Both the position numbers and the translations under genes were made by a program. Below are positions 50,886-58,488 of a stretch of 58,488 nucleotides of DNA, piece by piece. The notes under the pieces are model-generated. The model was not told the DNA's origin. It saw nothing but the letters and a program-made list of their open reading frames with translations, and searched no databases. This DNA comes from an uncultured Coriobacteriales bacterium. GTDB lineage: Bacteria; Actinomycetota; Coriobacteriia; Coriobacteriales; UMGS124. Within the stretch, counting starts at the first letter, position 1, and every line of letters starts with the position of its first letter. Where the stretch lies: positions 1 to 58,488 of the forward strand of contig CABQHM010000017.1 of NCBI GenBank assembly GCA_902464015.1. Direction: 5' to 3'.

Positions 50886-53354
50886 GTGGCGCGGATACAC
50901 GTACATGTGAGCGGCATCGTGCAGGGCGTGGGCTATCGCCCCTTCGTGTGGAAGCTCGCCACCTCGCTGGGACTCGCCGGTTGGGTGAAGAACTCCAGCG
51001 ACGGCGTGCACATCGAGGCAAAGGGCGACCCCGCGGCGCTCGACCGCTTTGTGCTCACCCTCTCCACCCAGCACCCGGCAGCCGCACGCGTGGACACCGT
51101 GCACGTCGACTCCCTCGACGACGGCCATATCGCGCCCGCCGGCTCCCACGAGGAGCTGCGGATGGCAGGCGGAGTGCCCGGCAGCGACTTCCGCATTGTG
51201 GAAAGCTCGGCCCAGGAAGACCTCACGACGCTCGTGAGCCCTGACATAGCCACGTGCCCCGACTGCCTGCGTGAGCTTTTTGATCCAGAAAACCGCAGGT
51301 ACCACTACCCGTTTATCAACTGCACCAACTGCGGGCCACGCTTCACCATCATCGACGAGCTCCCCTACGACCGCCCTCGCACGTCCATGGCGAGGTTTGC
51401 GATGTGCCCGGCGTGCGCCCATGAGTACGCCGACCCGGCCGACAGGCGCTTCCATGCCCAGCCCGACGCGTGCTTCGCCTGCGGACCGCAGCTCACCTGG
51501 CGCACCGCCGAAGAGCCGGGGTGCGTGCTGCGCGGAGGTGACCTCGCATCGTCGGACGACATCATCGCCCGAGCGGCGCAGATGCTCCAAGACGGCGGCA
51601 TCGTGGCCGTGAAGGGCCTGGGTGGCTTCCACCTTGCCTGCGACGCACGCAACGAGGCAGCCGTGCGACAGCTGCGCGAGCGCAAGCACCGCCCCACCAA
51701 GCCGCTCGCCGTGATGTTTGCCGACCTCAACGCCCTGCGCCAAGTGTGCGAGGTGAGCGACGCCGAACGCGCCCAGCTCACAAGCCCCCGCACCCCCATC
51801 GTGCTGCTGCGCCGCAAGGATGCGGCGGGCGTGCCGGAGAATCTGGCGATTGCGCCGAGCGTGGCGGGCGACCTGCCCGAGCTGGGCGCCATGCTTCCCT
51901 ACACGCCCCTGCAGCACCTGCTGCTGCGCGCCGTGGGGGCGCCCCTGGTGATGACGAGCGGCAACCTCGCCGACGAGCCCATCATCTGCGACGACCAGGT
52001 GGCCGTGTCGCGCCTCATCGACGTGGCCGACGCCTGGCTGGGCAACAACCGCCCCATCTTGGCTCGCTACGACGACTCAGTCGTGCGCGTGGAGGGCGGC
52101 CGCACGCAGGTCGTGCGCCGCGCCCGCGGCATCGCCCCCACGCCCGTGAAGCTCCCCAACCCACCCGGCATCGACCCGAGCGGCGCGAGCCTGCCCTGCG
52201 TGCTTGCCTGCGGCCCCGAGCAGAAGGCGACATTCTGCCTCACGCGCGGCGAGGAGGCCTTCGTCAGCCAGCACCTGGGCGATTTGGAGAACGCCGACTC
52301 GTTCGACGCCTGGCGCCGCACGCTCAGCAAGTACGAGGGGCTTTTCGGCCTTGCTCCCAAGGTCCTGGCCTGCGACATGCATCCCGAGTACCTCTCGAGC
52401 AAATGGGCGCGCGAGGTGGCCGACAAGGAGGGCCTGCCCCTGTGCGAGGTGCAGCACCACCATGCCCACATCGCCTCGACGCTGGCGCAGGCAGGCGTGT
52501 GGGACCATGTGGTGGGCGTCGCCCTCGACGGCACCGGCTACGGCCCCGACGGGCGCATCTGGGGCGGCGAGGTCATGGTGTGCGACCAGGTCGACTTCAC
52601 CCGCGCTGCCCACATCGCCTACTGGCCCCTGCCCGGAGGCGCCGCCGCCGTGCGCAAGCCCCTGCGCAACGCCTACGCGCTGCTTGCCCAGGCAGGTCTT
52701 GGCGACAGCGTCTGCGCCCACAACCTGGCCAACAAGATGGGCATCGAGGGACCGGTCGTGCTTCAGATGATCGCCCGCGACCTCAACTGCCCCCTAACGA
52801 GCTCGGCAGGCAGGCTGTTCGACGCGATCGCCGCCATCCTGGGCCTTGTGGACGTGGCGGGCTACGACGGCGAGCCGGCATGCCTGCTTGAGGCGGCGGC
52901 CTCGCACGCCCCGGCCTGCACGCCCGACGAGGTCGCGCGCTACAGGCTCACCATCCGCCACGCCAACGAGGCCGACGGTCACGGCGAGCAGGACGAGTCG
53001 CTCGTGCTCGACCCCGGCGCAATGCTCGCCAACCTTCTGGAAGACCTGGAGGCAGGCGTTGACGTGCAGGTTCTGGCCAGGCGTTTCCACGAGGGCTTTG
53101 CCGCAAGCGTGGCCGACGTCGCCGCCGGCGTTGCCCATGCCGCAGGCCTTGCCAAGGCGGCGCTGGGCGGCGGCGTCTTCTCCAACCGCATCGTGTGCGA
53201 GCTGGTGAAGCGCTCCCTGGAGGCGGCACGCCTCAAGGTGTACCTGCCCACCGGCCTGCCCCTCAACGACGGCGGCATCTCCTACGGGCAAGCCGCCGTG
53301 GCCCGTGCCCGCATGGCATCCGCCATTCTCAACCAAGCAAACGAACAGGAGTAG
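50886..53354 (+). CDS. hypF: Hydrogenase maturation carbamoyltransferase HypF
   Basis: 822 aa. HypF turns carbamoyl phosphate into the carbamoyl group loaded on HypE, source of the cyanide ligands of [NiFe] hydrogenase. Domains in order: acylphosphatase-like (residues ~1-95, GIVQGVGYRPFVWKLA), two zinc-finger motifs (CPDCLRELF ... CTNCGPRF and CPACAHEYA ... CFACGPQ), YrdC-like (GGIVAVKGLGGFHLACDARN) and Kae1-like (VQHHHAHIASTLA; GVALDGTGYGPDGRIWGGEV). The start is a GTG at 50886 just after nikR. hypC begins 4 bases after its stop. Confidence 0.96.
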   Translation: MARIHVHVSGIVQGVGYRPFVWKLATSLGLAGWVKNSSDGVHIEAKGDPAALDRFVLTLSTQHPAAARVDTVHVDSLDDGHIAPAGSHEELRMAGGVPGSDFRIVESSAQEDLTTLVSPDIATCPDCLRELFDPENRRYHYPFINCTNCGPRFTIIDELPYDRPRTSMARFAMCPACAHEYADPADRRFHAQPDACFACGPQLTWRTAEEPGCVLRGGDLASSDDIIARAAQMLQDGGIVAVKGLGGFHLACDARNEAAVRQLRERKHRPTKPLAVMFADLNALRQVCEVSDAERAQLTSPRTPIVLLRRKDAAGVPENLAIAPSVAGDLPELGAMLPYTPLQHLLLRAVGAPLVMTSGNLADEPIICDDQVAVSRLIDVADAWLGNNRPILARYDDSVVRVEGGRTQVVRRARGIAPTPVKLPNPPGIDPSGASLPCVLACGPEQKATFCLTRGEEAFVSQHLGDLENADSFDAWRRTLSKYEGLFGLAPKVLACDMHPEYLSSKWAREVADKEGLPLCEVQHHHAHIASTLAQAGVWDHVVGVALDGTGYGPDGRIWGGEVMVCDQVDFTRAAHIAYWPLPGGAAAVRKPLRNAYALLAQAGLGDSVCAHNLANKMGIEGPVVLQMIARDLNCPLTSSAGRLFDAIAAILGLVDVAGYDGEPACLLEAAASHAPACTPDEVARYRLTIRHANEADGHGEQDESLVLDPGAMLANLLEDLEAGVDVQVLARRFHEGFAASVADVAAGVAHAAGLAKAALGGGVFSNRIVCELVKRSLEAARLKVYLPTGLPLNDGGISYGQAAVARARMASAILNQANEQE

Positions 53355-53358
53355 CACC

Positions 53359-53631
53359 ATGTGCCTGGCAGTTCCCTCTCAAATCACCTCTCTGGACGAC
53401 AACGGCATGGCCCAGGTCAGCGTCATGGGCGTGACGAGGCCCTGCTCGGTGCGCCTCGTGCCCGACGCAAAGGTGGGCGACTTCGTGCTCGTGCATGCAG
53501 GGTTCGCCATCCAGCGCATCGAGGAGCAGGACGCCCGCGAGACGCTCGCCCTTCTCGAGGAGATGCCCGACCTTCTCGGCGACGAGGTGCCCGCCGGTGA
53601 GGCGCAGGACCCCTGCGCCACGTGCGCCTAG
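53359..53631 (+). CDS. hypC: Hydrogenase assembly chaperone HypC
   Basis: 90 aa. MCLAVPSQITSLDDNG has the essential Cys2 after Met removal. HypC partners HypD to hold the Fe(CN)2CO unit and brings it to the hydrogenase large subunit. A β-barrel core is followed by a C-terminal tail with an unusual second CxxC (DPCATCA) at the very end. It lies 4 bases after hypF and 9 bases before hypD. Confidence 0.94.
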   Translation: MCLAVPSQITSLDDNGMAQVSVMGVTRPCSVRLVPDAKVGDFVLVHAGFAIQRIEEQDARETLALLEEMPDLLGDEVPAGEAQDPCATCA

Positions 53632-53640
53632 GAGGCGAGC

Positions 53641-54729
53641 ATGGACCTCAAGCAGTTCCGCGACCCCAAACTCGCCCACGAGCTCATCGAGCTCATCGGC
53701 AAGATTTGCAAGGGCCGCACCATCAACCTCATGGAGGTCTGCGGCACCCACACGGTGAGCATCGGGCGCTACGGCCTGCGCAGCGCCATGCCCGAGGGGC
53801 TCAAGCTCCTCTCTGGCCCGGGGTGCCCGGTGTGCGTGACGTCCAACCACGACATCGACTGCGCCATCGCCATGACCCGCGTGCCCGACGCCATAGTGGC
53901 TACGTTCGGCGACATGATCCGCGTACCCGGCAGCACCACCACGCTGGGAGCCGAGAAGGCCCAGGGTGCCGACGTGCGCGTGGTGTACGGCCCCCTCGAC
54001 GCGCTCGACATCGCACGCAAGAACCCCACGCGCCCCGTCATCTTCATCGGCGTGGGCTTTGAGACGACGACGCCCGTGGTGGGCTCGGCCGTGCAGATGG
54101 CCTGTGAGGAGGGCCTGTCCAACTTCTACCTCTACTGCGCGCACAAGTCCACGGCGCCGGCGCTGGCCGCCATCGCCAACGACCCCGACACGCGCGTGGA
54201 CGGCTTCATCCTGCCCGGCCACGTCTCCACCGTGACCGGTCTGGCGCCCTACGAGTTCCTTGCGCGCGACTTCAAGACGCCCGGCGTGGTCACGGGCTTC
54301 GAGCCGGTGGACATCCTCTCGGGCGTGGCGCGCCTGGTGGCCATGGTGGCCGAGGGCACCCCGCGCATCGAGAACGCCTACGGGCGCGGCGTCGACAACT
54401 GCGGCAACCTTGCGGCCCAGAGGGTCATCGAGGACGTCTTCGAACCCTGCGACGCCGTGTGGCGCGGCCTGGGCCCCATCCCCATGAGCGGTCTGCGCCT
54501 CAAGGGCGCCTATGCGGCGCACGACGCGATGAGGGCCTTCTCCCCCGAGGTGGAGCCCACCCGCGAGACGCGCGGCTGCCGCTGCGGCGACGTGCTGCGC
54601 GGCATCATCACGCCCGACCAGTGCCCCCTGTTCGGCCGCGCCTGCAACCCTGAGCAGCCCACGGGCCCGTGCATGGTCTCCAGCGAGGGCTCGTGCGCCG
54701 CGTACTACAGGTACCGCGAACACAACTAA
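53641..54729 (+). CDS. hypD: Hydrogenase maturation protein HypD
   Basis: 362 aa. The FeS scaffold on which the Fe(CN)2CO group is assembled with HypC. Conserved stretches: NLMEVCGTHTVSIGRYGLRS, LLSGPGCPVCVT, GFETTTPVVGSAV, CAHKSTAPAL, GFILPGHVSTVTG and, near the end, the 4Fe-4S Cys set in RGCRCGDVLRG, CPLFGRAC and PTGPCMVSSEGSCAAYY. The ATG follows TAGGAGG, which overlaps the hypC stop. hypE follows after 51 bases. Confidence 0.96.
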   Translation: MDLKQFRDPKLAHELIELIGKICKGRTINLMEVCGTHTVSIGRYGLRSAMPEGLKLLSGPGCPVCVTSNHDIDCAIAMTRVPDAIVATFGDMIRVPGSTTTLGAEKAQGADVRVVYGPLDALDIARKNPTRPVIFIGVGFETTTPVVGSAVQMACEEGLSNFYLYCAHKSTAPALAAIANDPDTRVDGFILPGHVSTVTGLAPYEFLARDFKTPGVVTGFEPVDILSGVARLVAMVAEGTPRIENAYGRGVDNCGNLAAQRVIEDVFEPCDAVWRGLGPIPMSGLRLKGAYAAHDAMRAFSPEVEPTRETRGCRCGDVLRGIITPDQCPLFGRACNPEQPTGPCMVSSEGSCAAYYRYREHN

Positions 54730-54780
54730 TCGGCCGGGCCAGACCGCGGCCGCACCTTACGAGAAAGGCATCCAAGCGAC

Positions 54781-55803
54781 ATGCAGAAAGACACCGAGGT
54801 ACGTCTGGGTCATGGTTCGGGCGGCGCGATGATGAAGCGTCTCATCGACGACCTGTTCCTTGACGAGTTCTCCGACGAGGCCGCCCTTCCCGGCGACGAC
54901 GCGGGCGTCGTGCCCCTGGGAGGCGAGCGCATCGCCATGAGCACCGACTCGTTCGTGGTGACGCCCCAGTTCTTCCCCGGCGGAGACATCGGCCGCCTTG
55001 CCGTGTGCGGCACGGTCAACGACGTGGCCACCTCGGGCGCCCAGGTGAAGTACCTCTCCTGCGGCTTCGTGCTCGAAGAGGGCTATCCCATGGACAATCT
55101 GCGCCAGATTGTGCGCACGATGGCGCAGACGGCCGCCGAGGCGGGCGTGTCCATCGTGACCGGCGACACGAAGGTCGTCGAGCGCGGCCATGCCGACGGC
55201 GTGTTCATCAACACCGCAGGCGTGGGCCTCGTACCGGCCGGCGTCAACCTGTCGGGACGCAACTGCAAGCCCGGCGACAAGGTGCTCGTCTCCGGCACCC
55301 TGGGCGACCACGGCATCTGCATCATCTCGCAGCGCGAGGGCCTTGCCTTCTCCACCACCCTCACCACCGACGCGGCGCCGCTCAACCACCTCATCGCCGC
55401 CGTGCTTGAGGCGGCGCCTCACACGCGCGCCTTCCGCGATCCCACGCGCGGCGGCCTGGCCTCCACGCTCAACGAGTTCGCCGAGGCCAGCGGCGTGGAC
55501 ATCGTGGTGGCCGAGGACGACGTGCCTGTGCGCGACGAGGTGCGCGGCGCCTGCGAGATGCTCGGCTACGACGTGTTCCAGGTAGCCAACGAGGGCAAGA
55601 TGGTGGCCGTTGTGCCCGCCGACGAGGCCGACGCCGCACTTGCCGCCATGCGTGCAAGCCGCTATGGCGAGAACGCCGCGATCATCGGCGAGGTCTGCGA
55701 GCCCGCCTGCGAGGGCGGTCACACCGTTCGCCTGAAGACCGCGTTCGGCTCCACACGCATTCTCGACATGCTTGTGGGAGAGCAGCTCCCCCGCATCTGC
55801 TAG
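54781..55803 (+). CDS. hypE: Hydrogenase maturation carbamoyl dehydratase HypE
   Basis: 340 aa. HypE dehydrates the carbamoyl group on its C-terminal cysteine to a thiocyanate and donates cyanide to iron. The C-terminus QLPRIC has the required Pro-Arg-Ile-Cys end. ATP-site stretches include LGHGSGGAMM, LPGDDAGVV, STDSFVVTPQFFPGGDIG, CGTVNDVATSGA and DPTRGGLAST. It belongs to the PurM/SelD superfamily. The ribosome site AAAGG is rather far (13 bases). hypA, hypB and hydrogenase structural genes are not in the window. Confidence 0.96.
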   Translation: MQKDTEVRLGHGSGGAMMKRLIDDLFLDEFSDEAALPGDDAGVVPLGGERIAMSTDSFVVTPQFFPGGDIGRLAVCGTVNDVATSGAQVKYLSCGFVLEEGYPMDNLRQIVRTMAQTAAEAGVSIVTGDTKVVERGHADGVFINTAGVGLVPAGVNLSGRNCKPGDKVLVSGTLGDHGICIISQREGLAFSTTLTTDAAPLNHLIAAVLEAAPHTRAFRDPTRGGLASTLNEFAEASGVDIVVAEDDVPVRDEVRGACEMLGYDVFQVANEGKMVAVVPADEADAALAAMRASRYGENAAIIGEVCEPACEGGHTVRLKTAFGSTRILDMLVGEQLPRIC

Positions 55804-55870
55804 CATTTCACTCACGTCTGGCCCGTATACACCGAGGCCATGTTCGACGACCTTGATTGGAGAGTCTGCC

Positions 55871-57592
55871 GTGACTCGCAAAAACATCACACAAGCGCCG
55901 TGCCCTGCCGAGAAACTCGTGGCAGAGCATGTGCCCTCCCGCATGCACATCAAGGACAGCACCCTGTATGACTTCAGCGATGTTGCCCTGGACAGTGCGC
56001 GCAACTTCATGGGTTGGACCGACCTGACAAGCAACCCCCCCACCCCGATTGAGCAGATCGAGGAGTTCGCCCGCGGCGTGGCCGACGACGACATCAACTA
56101 CGTGGGCCTTCTCGGCGAGGGCGGCAGCTCCCAGGCACCCATGACCATCACAAAGCTCTGCGCTGCCCTGCACCCCCACGTACGCTTCTCCACGCTCGAC
56201 TCCCTGTCGCCCGTGTACGTGAGGCAGATCCTGCACGGTGTGGACTACGCGCATGCCATCTTCATCGTGTCAAGCAAGTCGGGCGGCACGCTCGAGACGC
56301 TCTCGCTGTATCACGTCATCTGGGAGGATGTTGTCCGCGAGCTCGGTGAGCAGGAGGCCGGCAAGCACTTCGTGGCCATCACCGACCCGGGCAGCGACCT
56401 GGAGAAGCTTGCCCGCGAGCGCTCCTTCCGCGGCGTGTTCCTCGGCGAGCCCACCGTTGGTGGGCGTTTCTCGGCACTGTCGGTCTTCGGCCTGGTACCG
56501 GCGGCCTTGTGCGGCCTGGACGTGCGCGACATGGTGGCTCGCGCCGCCGAGATGGAGCGCATGTGCTCCCAGGACAGCCTGAACAACCCCGCCGTGCAGC
56601 TCGCGAGCTTCCTCATCACGAACCTCTCCCCCGCCTCGGCCAACTGCTTCACCTACATCTCGCCCCAGCCGGGGCGCGTCTTCGGCCTGTGGATGGAGCA
56701 GCTCATCGCAGAGAGCCTCGGCAAGGACGGCAAGGGCGTCGTGCCTCACATCGAGATCGACGTCAACCTGCTCAACCACCATCAGCCCATGCACCCCGTG
56801 GTGGTGTACCACACCAACGCCGACTCCACGTTCGACCGCGAGGCTTCTATGCTCTCGCCCAACGTGCCGCAGCGCTCCTACATGCTCGAGGACCCCATGG
56901 ACATCGGGCGCCACTTCGTGCTGTGGGAGTACGCCACCGCGTTCATGGGCTGGCTCATGGAGGTCCCGCCTTTCAACCAGCCCGACGTGCAGGCCGCCAA
57001 GACCAACACAAAAGCAATTCTCGCAGGTCATTTGCCTGACCGCACGCATCGCCTGGCCGAGCCTTGGGTGTGCGCCGAGTACTCCGACGAGTTCGCCTCG
57101 CAGACGGGCATCGTCGACCCCACGCAGATGCGCTCTGTGGACTCGGTGATCGACGCCTTCATGAGCCTGGTTGAGCCTGGCTGCTGGATCTCGGTCAACG
57201 CGTTTCTTCCCTTCACGGGCGAGCGCCGCGGCCCCATGGAAGTCATCCGCCACACGCTCGCACGCCATCTGAGGGTGCCCTGCTCGCTTGAGATCGGTCC
57301 TCGCTACCTTCACTCGACCGGCCAGCTCCAGAAGGGCGGCGAGAACACCGGTCTCTTCCTCATTCTCTCGGGCAACGAGGTCAACGACCTGCAGGTTCCC
57401 AACACCCAGTACAGCCTGGGCCAGCTCGAGGTCGCGCAGAGCAAGGGCGACCTGGAGACGCTCTCGGCCAAGGGACGTCGTGCACTGCACCTGCACATGA
57501 TCGACACCGACGCCGACACCCTGTGGAGGCTGGCGCACGCCTTTGAGGAAGCCGGAACGAGGATTGCCATCAAGCGCGCCCTGGGCAAGTAG
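55871..57592 (+). CDS. pgi: Glucose-6-phosphate isomerase (Tal-Pgi-type Pgi domain)
   Basis: 573 aa. Interconverts glucose- and fructose-6-phosphate. The sequence most resembles the isomerase half of bifunctional transaldolase-isomerase proteins: NYVGLLGEGGSSQAPMTITK, FIVSSKSGGTLETLSLYHVI, ITDPGSDLEKLARERSFRGV, LGEPTVGGRFSALSVFGLVP, and ENTGLFLIL near the end. No transaldolase domain precedes it, so it is a stand-alone version. The start is a GTG at 55871 with GGAGAG 7 bases upstream. It follows hypE after 67 bases and may have its own promoter, since no functional tie to hyp is evident. Confidence 0.92.
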   Translation: MTRKNITQAPCPAEKLVAEHVPSRMHIKDSTLYDFSDVALDSARNFMGWTDLTSNPPTPIEQIEEFARGVADDDINYVGLLGEGGSSQAPMTITKLCAALHPHVRFSTLDSLSPVYVRQILHGVDYAHAIFIVSSKSGGTLETLSLYHVIWEDVVRELGEQEAGKHFVAITDPGSDLEKLARERSFRGVFLGEPTVGGRFSALSVFGLVPAALCGLDVRDMVARAAEMERMCSQDSLNNPAVQLASFLITNLSPASANCFTYISPQPGRVFGLWMEQLIAESLGKDGKGVVPHIEIDVNLLNHHQPMHPVVVYHTNADSTFDREASMLSPNVPQRSYMLEDPMDIGRHFVLWEYATAFMGWLMEVPPFNQPDVQAAKTNTKAILAGHLPDRTHRLAEPWVCAEYSDEFASQTGIVDPTQMRSVDSVIDAFMSLVEPGCWISVNAFLPFTGERRGPMEVIRHTLARHLRVPCSLEIGPRYLHSTGQLQKGGENTGLFLILSGNEVNDLQVPNTQYSLGQLEVAQSKGDLETLSAKGRRALHLHMIDTDADTLWRLAHAFEEAGTRIAIKRALGK

Positions 57593-57602
57593 GAGACGCC
57601 GC

Positions 57603-58406
57603 ATGAAGAACGTCGCGATTGTGACGGGGGCCACCTCGGGCGTGGGCCACGAGTTTGTACGGCAGCTCGACGAGATGCTGTATGGCTCTATCGACGAGAT
57701 CTGGGCGGTTGCACGCAGTGCCGAAGGCCTCTCTCAGCTGTCTGAGACGGCCCAGACGCCCGTCCGTGCCTTTGCGCTCGACCTGACCGACACCAGCGCC
57801 CCGCGCCAGCTGGAAATGGCGTTGGAGCTGGAGCAGGCGGCACAGGGCGTGAACGTCGCCTGGCTCGTCAACAGCGCGGGATCGGGATGGTTTGGGGGCT
57901 ACCAGGATATGGACAGCTCGGCCGTGCGCCGCATGGTCGAGCTCAACTGCCTGGCCCTTGCCGACATCACCTCGGTGACGCTCCCCTACATGACGTCCGG
58001 CTCACGCATCGTGAACATGGCATCCATCGCGGCGTTTTTGCCCCTGCCCGGCATGGCTCTGTATGCAGCGACGAAGCGCTTCGTGCTCGATCTCACGCAC
58101 GGTCTCAACGAGGACCTGCGCGGCACGGGCATCAACGCCTGCGCAGTGTGCCCCAAGGCGATACGCACGGGCTTCTGGGACGGCGCAGGCTCCGACGAGG
58201 CCAAGGGCATGGGCTTCTTCTTTGGCACGGAAGACGTTGCCGACGTGGTGCGCAAGGCCATCCACGCCGTGCAGATGGGCCGCGGCAGCGTCGTCACTTC
58301 GCCCGACATGAAGCTTGCCTGCGCTGCCTTCAAGGTGATGCCCTACGGCATGCTCTGTGGGCTCACCAAGGCGGCTCTGGCAGCCCATCGGTCACTGGCC
58401 TACTGA
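57603..58406 (+). CDS. Short-chain dehydrogenase/reductase
   Basis: 267 aa, NAD(P)-binding Rossmann enzyme of unknown substrate. It opens MKNVAIVTGATSGVGHEFVR with the TGxxxGxG cofactor motif. LVNSAGSGWFG is the usual NAG-like motif (here NSAG), and the active-site set is Ser (MASIAAFLPLPG), Tyr and Lys (ALYAATKRF, YxxxK). The C-terminal ~50 residues are hydrophobic and Ala-rich (AAFKVMPYGMLCGLTKAALA). It begins 10 bases after pgi and is probably co-transcribed. The final 82 bases of the window hold no complete gene; AGGAG near the end may be the ribosome site of the next one. Confidence 0.88.
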   Translation: MKNVAIVTGATSGVGHEFVRQLDEMLYGSIDEIWAVARSAEGLSQLSETAQTPVRAFALDLTDTSAPRQLEMALELEQAAQGVNVAWLVNSAGSGWFGGYQDMDSSAVRRMVELNCLALADITSVTLPYMTSGSRIVNMASIAAFLPLPGMALYAATKRFVLDLTHGLNEDLRGTGINACAVCPKAIRTGFWDGAGSDEAKGMGFFFGTEDVADVVRKAIHAVQMGRGSVVTSPDMKLACAAFKVMPYGMLCGLTKAALAAHRSLAY

Positions 58407-58488
58407 GAACGGGCGCCACGACACTCGCTCTTCGTGTTTGGTAAAAAACCAGCGCGTTTAACCCCGCCCCAAGATAGGAGACGATCTC

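Overview
The window is a stretch of high-G+C chromosome that reads like a strict anaerobe of the class Coriobacteriia (Actinomycetota). The evidence is the actinobacterial heat-shock order dnaK-grpE-dnaJ-hspR-clpB, a LuxR-type regulator with a 12-helix membrane domain, a selenocysteine formate dehydrogenase with its whole selenium toolkit, two small 2[4Fe-4S] ferredoxins, hydrogenase maturation genes, acetate kinase and several Tat-exported proteins. I cannot name the genus from sequence alone. Nearly all of the window is chromosomal housekeeping and energy metabolism. I see no phage, integrase, transposase or CRISPR array.

Layout. 0-3 kb is accessory: a hypothetical gene, an AAA-ATPase/nuclease gene, and a decayed HipA-like kinase behind a small intact partner gene. 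3-11 kb holds a Tat-exported alkaline phosphatase and the selenium block: selD, a DUF3343 gene and yedF on the minus strand, then divergent selA-selB and tRNA-Sec on the plus strand. 11-19.6 kb carries a glycosyltransferase, endonuclease IV, an M18 aminopeptidase, a receiver-only response regulator overlapping ackA, a DUF4190-type membrane protein and an HTH/Ser-Thr-kinase pair. At 19.7 kb is tRNA-Pro(GGG), followed by sstT-ettA. 23-29.3 kb is the formate dehydrogenase operon fdhA(Sec)-fdhB-fdhC-fdhE, divergent from the LuxR-family regulator at 29.6 kb. 31-41 kb has a serine acetyltransferase, a BI-1 family membrane protein, isocitrate dehydrogenase, a TAXI-TRAP transporter, an AEC carrier, a Fur-family regulator, a MoaE-like gene and a HEAT-repeat protein. 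41.6-48.8 kb is the heat-shock cluster. 48.9-58.4 kb has a hypothetical gene, two ferredoxins, nikR-hypF-hypC-hypD-hypE, a glucose-6-phosphate isomerase and a short-chain dehydrogenase.

How it fits together. SelD makes selenophosphate. SelA charges tRNA-Sec with selenocysteine. SelB delivers it at the one UGA I find, codon 206 of fdhA, directly followed by a near-canonical SECIS hairpin. FdhE, MoaE and the ferredoxins plausibly serve the same enzyme and its electron chain. HypF/C/D/E build the Fe(CN)2CO centre of a [NiFe] hydrogenase whose structural genes lie outside the window.

The most unusual signal is non-coding. A family of dispersed hairpin modules sits between genes at 6.3, 41.4-41.6, 45.8-46.0 and 49.5 kb. 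The modules share GGTTC/GAACC borders and a fixed internal loop, while their stems differ in sequence and stay perfectly paired (compensatory change). Two modules are inside the heat-shock operon between grpE and dnaJ. Other points of interest are a NikR lacking one expected nickel ligand, a ferredoxin remnant in frame behind a glycosyltransferase stop codon, and a long palindrome reaching into the icd stop codon.
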